DNA of 8,444 nucleotides from CAYMLQ01 sp964390795 (lineage in GTDB: Bacteria; Verrucomicrobiota; Kiritimatiellia; RFP12; UBA1067): assembly GCA_964390795.1 (NCBI GenBank), contig CAYMLQ010000263.1, positions 1-8,444 on the forward strand. Reading direction: 5' to 3'. Below the pieces are notes generated by a model, which saw only the letters and a program-made list of their open reading frames with translations, made no database searches and was not told the DNA's origin. The position numbers and the translations under genes were made by a program. The stretch's first letter is position 1. The number at the start of each line of letters is the position of its first letter. Below are positions 6,601-8,444 of the stretch, in pieces.

Positions 6601-8098
6601 CCGCGCCGTCAGCCTGTACGGCATGACCTTTAACCGCAGCGGAAACTTCACGCTCGCCAACGGCGGCGGCAGCGTGGCGCTGCGCGGCGGAGGCATCGCT
6701 GCGGCCACGCCCACGACAGCCTCCCGCACCTACACGCTGGCCGCAGACCTGACGCTCGTCGACCCGCAGGTGTGGTCCGTGACCAACAACGGCGCCGGCG
6801 CCACCCTTCTCGATGTCACGGGCTCGGTGTCCGACAGCGTACTCGCCTGCGGCCTCACCAAAATCGGGAACGGAACGGTAACCCTCAAGGCGGCCAACAG
6901 CTATCGCGGCGTCACCGTTGTCAGCAACGGCATGGTCGCGATCACGCACGCCGCCGCGCTAGGCAGCGCCGACGGTGGCACCGTGGTCCGCTCGACGCAG
7001 GGCGGCTGCCTCCAGCTCAGCGGCGGGATCACCGTGTCGGAACCCCTGACCCTCAACGGCGAGCGGGCGAACAGCGGCTACTCCCTGCTCAATTACAGCG
7101 GCAGCAACGTCTGGAGCGGACCGCTCACGCGCCTCGGCCAGACGCGCATCAACACCGCCTCCGGCTCCACGCTGGTCATGACCGGCGGGGCGACGGGCGG
7201 CGGCGGGCTCTACGTCGCCAACACCTACGGCACCCTCGTCATCGCGGAGAAGCCGCTCCTGATCGGCAACGACCCGTTCTGGGCCGACTCCACCGGTCTG
7301 ACCGTCTTGAGCGTAACCGGCAACATCTGGGGCGAGACCATTCTGGGCAACGGCACGCTGCGCACCGACGTCGCCAACGCGTTCCCGGCGGCCACCAAGC
7401 TGAAAATCGGACTGGGCTATGCGCCCGGCGGCACCTTCAACCTGAACGGTTTCGATCAAACCGTCGGCCAGTTGCTGAACAACACCACGACGGCCGGCGT
7501 CCGCACGATCACCAGCCCGACGCCCGCCACGCTGACGGTGACCCCATCGGTGAGCACCAATTTTGACGGGCGCTTCACAGGCGCGGTGCGCCTGCTGAAA
7601 ACCGGCACCGGCACGCTCACCCTTTCGGGTACGAACACCACCACAGGCGGAGGCATGACAGTCAGCAACGGCACGCTGGCGGTCACGTTCCCGACAGGCC
7701 TCGGCACTGGCACGGTCTCCCTTTGCGGCGGCACGCTCAGAAACGCCCTCCCCGCTTCAGGCGTCTTGCAGATGGCCGACCTCATGTGGCATGCGGGCGG
7801 AGCGCTCGCCCTCACGCTGACGCCTGAGGGGGGCGCAGGCGGTGCGGCGCTCACCGGCACGCTCATCTGCGGAGAGGGAAACACGTTTTTCTTTGACTTC
7901 GGCGGTAGCGGGGTGCCAAACAGAACGTACACGCTGCTCACCTTCGGCAGCACCACCTTCGCGGACGCGTCTCCGTTCCGCTACCGCGCCCTCGGGTCTG
8001 GCGTGAACAGCGGGATGCAAGGCCGTTTCGTCCTCGGCACCGCCGCGCTCACGCTCCGCACGTTTATTCAGAACGCGACGGTGCTACTGGTGCGATAG
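3617..8098 (+). CDS. Giant secreted beta-helix protein with autotransporter-type (PATR) repeats
   Basis: This 1493-residue protein is exported: residues 1-26 form a signal peptide with an unusually Cys-rich core (CCLCC at 16-20) and a cleavage region near ARA/AFSA (21-26). Residues about 28-195 (LLTNPGLEAP to VDEARCQVL) resemble a jelly-roll carbohydrate-binding domain. From R199 (IWFASPDGSDANTGS, then GDTLCLRGGTYRETL) a right-handed beta-helix begins. Q302 starts QVFADGEMQHEARHPDH, a segment like that in GH141-type proteins, and beta-helix coils run from about 460 to 700. An Asp-rich DTDGDAATDAF (from D808) may bind calcium. An FN3-like domain spans about 856-943. The rest is a Gly/Asn/Thr-rich beta stalk with two clear PATR units (about 1080-1120 and 1326-1370). 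The likely role is surface or extracellular glycan binding or cleavage; no catalytic residue can be assigned. No C-terminal barrel, PEP-CTERM or LPXTG signal is seen. An AGGA lies 11 nt before the ATG. Confidence 0.85.
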   Translation: MQGQTHNLRNLTLLACCLCCARAFSAPVELLTNPGLEAPYAAVSNTNSYGVVSGSFPSGWSDNSRYTDRHTVNTYAQETIGSASGSAFRVTASVQSGYSSGANVELFQTFYAVAQRPYAAHVWLKSSSNMNVTFGIRMTVYPYTQRATTNCAVTPAWTLFTLNLSSATNETLALEVKHSIPSVTLWVDEARCQVLDGQRIWFASPDGSDANTGSLAFPFLTLARATTNLNAGDTLCLRGGTYRETLRVPLSGSRENPIIVTAYNAEPVTLSGCDVLTNDWSYASNGIYTASTDWTLGSGYNQVFADGEMQHEARHPDHGSSDLLNPATVPLTMSSNHVATCSSFDGKGDLTGARFYAGVNPAWAWQNALVLSNRTGTLFLNPASASSWWWPNYANASSATGRGFLYGHPALLDGDGEWLLKTNAAPPHVLSLRVSGGVSPAGRQLEMKRRAWCLDINGYNYITVSNIALRAGAVRLNGTGLALSDCDLRHASHFLVFTSGSATDGGRPEGAGILVSGTNNVVRRCTVYDTAGSGILVSGTGHLVTRSHVFNTDYSATYAACLVFSGTGHSATFNTLHDTGRDILRPTGRGLRVLYNDLYYAGRLCKDLGAVYAWGTDGRAPDGSVNRIAFNWVHDSTPADPLGMGIYIDNYSRNFQIDHNVVWNFGVRETQNWSDGLRLNAPAESLRLFHNTLFRCKNYDYGTFTPYIPGIATPDGNYWGTTNHHLRYVAHNNLYMTNSAHELENPDARDFRPRNGSTAVDPAFTAPVRTWTTTNGVQNVPAAYKLSMRDKFQPFCFEEQGGQGVPQDTDGDAATDAFSGATPDSGAYERGGPYWTAGVAGWAAEWPGVRSEPPFDYVGSVVTAKGTLISSGSAPASIFLHWGLGDAPAAWTNVICLGTAFTGTFQPLLFNLTNIQLYTTYGYLYRATNAFGETWSAPLSFTTGSGLPVTLVWDGGGGTNFSIEATNNWETEEQQDFNGATHAYFGSGGSTARVSRAVSLYGMTFNRSGNFTLANGGGSVALRGGGIAAATPTTASRTYTLAADLTLVDPQVWSVTNNGAGATLLDVTGSVSDSVLACGLTKIGNGTVTLKAANSYRGVTVVSNGMVAITHAAALGSADGGTVVRSTQGGCLQLSGGITVSEPLTLNGERANSGYSLLNYSGSNVWSGPLTRLGQTRINTASGSTLVMTGGATGGGGLYVANTYGTLVIAEKPLLIGNDPFWADSTGLTVLSVTGNIWGETILGNGTLRTDVANAFPAATKLKIGLGYAPGGTFNLNGFDQTVGQLLNNTTTAGVRTITSPTPATLTVTPSVSTNFDGRFTGAVRLLKTGTGTLTLSGTNTTTGGGMTVSNGTLAVTFPTGLGTGTVSLCGGTLRNALPASGVLQMADLMWHAGGALALTLTPEGGAGGAALTGTLICGEGNTFFFDFGGSGVPNRTYTLLTFGSTTFADASPFRYRALGSGVNSGMQGRFVLGTAALTLRTFIQNATVLLVR

Positions 8099-8099
8099 C

Positions 8100-8120
8100 G
8101 CCGCGCCGAGCCTGCGCGGC
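8100..8120 (+). terminator. GC-rich hairpin right after the giant gene
   Basis: Immediately after the TAG stop there is a perfect 7-bp stem, GCCGCGC (8100-8106) and GCGCGGC (8114-8120), with a 7-nt loop. No T-run follows, so it is not a standard intrinsic terminator. It could protect the mRNA 3' end or act together with Rho. Confidence 0.4.
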
Positions 8121-8232
8121 CCAACCCACGTGTACGTCACGGAATCGCACCTCGCCGCACTCTCCATCGGGAGCTGGCTCATCCTCTCCTCCGCCGACTC
8201 GACCCCTATTCGCGTCTTTAAAGCGTCAGCCT

Positions 8233-8418
8233 TCACGTCAGTTCCCCCGCAACGCCCACATCTCCGTGTATCTCCGTTTGTCCCGATACGACTCCATATT
8301 CGGAGAAGATGGCGTTCCACTCTCTGTTGAGATCCCGTTCCATTTCATCGGTGTCGAGTGCATCGCTTTTAAAGTACATCCGAACTTCTTTAACCCGAGT
8401 TCGCCAGTTGGACAGCAT
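8233..8418 (-). CDS. Doubtful 61-residue protein, unknown function
   Basis: A minus-strand frame from the ATG at 8418 gives 61 residues. The first 43 or so read like a real small protein: a basic beta-like start (RTRVKEVRMYFKSDAL) and an acidic amphipathic helix (DTDEMERDLNREWNAIF). The rest (GQTEIHGDVGVAGELT) is translated from a short tandem repeat and looks non-native. No good ribosome binding site precedes the ATG, and an in-frame TGA lies three codons upstream (8427-8425). It may be a genuine small gene whose original end was replaced, a gene remnant, or chance. I do not recognise a family. Confidence 0.28.
   Translation of the reverse strand: MLSNWRTRVKEVRMYFKSDALDTDEMERDLNREWNAIFSEYGVVSGQTEIHGDVGVAGELT
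8260..8279 (+). repeat. Two-copy tandem repeat of a 10-bp unit
   Basis: ATCTCCGTGT is followed directly by ATCTCCGTTT, two units of 10 bp differing at one base. On the other strand it reads as ACGGAGAT-type words. Short intergenic runs of CTCCGTG/CACGGAG type recur in some bacterial genomes, so this may be one degenerate member of a dispersed intergenic family. Confidence 0.5.
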
Positions 8419-8444
8419 TTGAGTTCATAACTCGTTGGAAATCA

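Larger units (their letters stand above)
8099..8444. other. Right-hand intergenic region with no convincing gene
   Basis: This 346-bp stretch follows the giant gene. Besides the hairpin, the tandem repeat and the doubtful small ORF, it contains a short palindrome GAGTT-CAT-AACTC (8421-8433) and the word GTTGGA twice (8407 and 8434). I see no tRNA, promoter with good boxes, or mobile element in it. Confidence 0.5.

Noticed and set aside
6772..7566. A 264-codon plus-strand frame overlapping the stalk region of the giant gene
   Set aside because: The translation is extremely Arg/His/Gln-rich and repetitive, as expected of a shifted frame of Gly/Thr/Asn-rich coding DNA. The frame encoding PATR repeats is clearly the real one.
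8130..8330. A 66-codon plus-strand frame after the giant gene
   Set aside because: It has no ribosome binding site, passes through the tandem repeat, and its composition (Ser/Pro/Arg-rich) looks like non-coding DNA.

Overview
The window looks like a piece of a bacterial chromosome, fairly GC-rich in its genes. Its large secreted protein combines a right-handed beta-helix with autotransporter-associated beta-strand repeats (PATR) and many Ser/Asn/Thr/Gly-rich loops. That style is common in the Verrucomicrobiota/Kiritimatiellota/Lentisphaerota group, which is my best guess for the host. The guess rests on protein style alone and is tentative.

Left part, minus strand (1-2585): a complete set of genes for preQ0/preQ1 synthesis, in transcription order queF, queC, queD, queE. 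The genes are tightly packed, with a 15-bp gap, a 7-bp overlap and then 5 bp (or an overlap if a GTG start is used). A strong sigma70-type promoter (TTGAAA, 17 bp, GATAAT) precedes queF and leaves a leader of about 110 nt. QueD makes 6-carboxy-tetrahydropterin, QueE converts it to 7-carboxy-7-deazaguanine, QueC makes preQ0, and QueF reduces preQ0 to preQ1, the base inserted into tRNA by Tgt. GTP cyclohydrolase, Tgt, QueA and QueG are not in the window. Downstream on the same strand are tRNA-Arg(ACG), with an encoded CCA, and the 5' part of an initiator tRNA-Met cut by the window edge.

Middle (2586-3583): an AT-rich divergent intergenic region with repeat words, then on the plus strand an Rrf2-family regulator with three clustered cysteines and a small membrane-anchored bacterial PH-domain protein.

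Right part (3617-8098): one gene encoding a 1493-residue exported protein. It has a signal peptide, a jelly-roll-like N-terminal domain, a beta-helix region resembling GH141-type or lyase-type carbohydrate-active proteins, an Asp-rich DxDGD segment, an FN3-like domain and a PATR-containing stalk. No C-terminal barrel or sorting signal is visible. The last 346 bp hold a GC-rich hairpin, a short tandem repeat and a doubtful minus-strand small ORF.

I see no CRISPR array, insertion sequence, phage gene or defence system. The points most worth checking are the atypical initiator tRNA, the regulatory DNA between queF and the Rrf2 gene, the Rrf2 cluster-binding site, and the function and anchoring of the giant protein.
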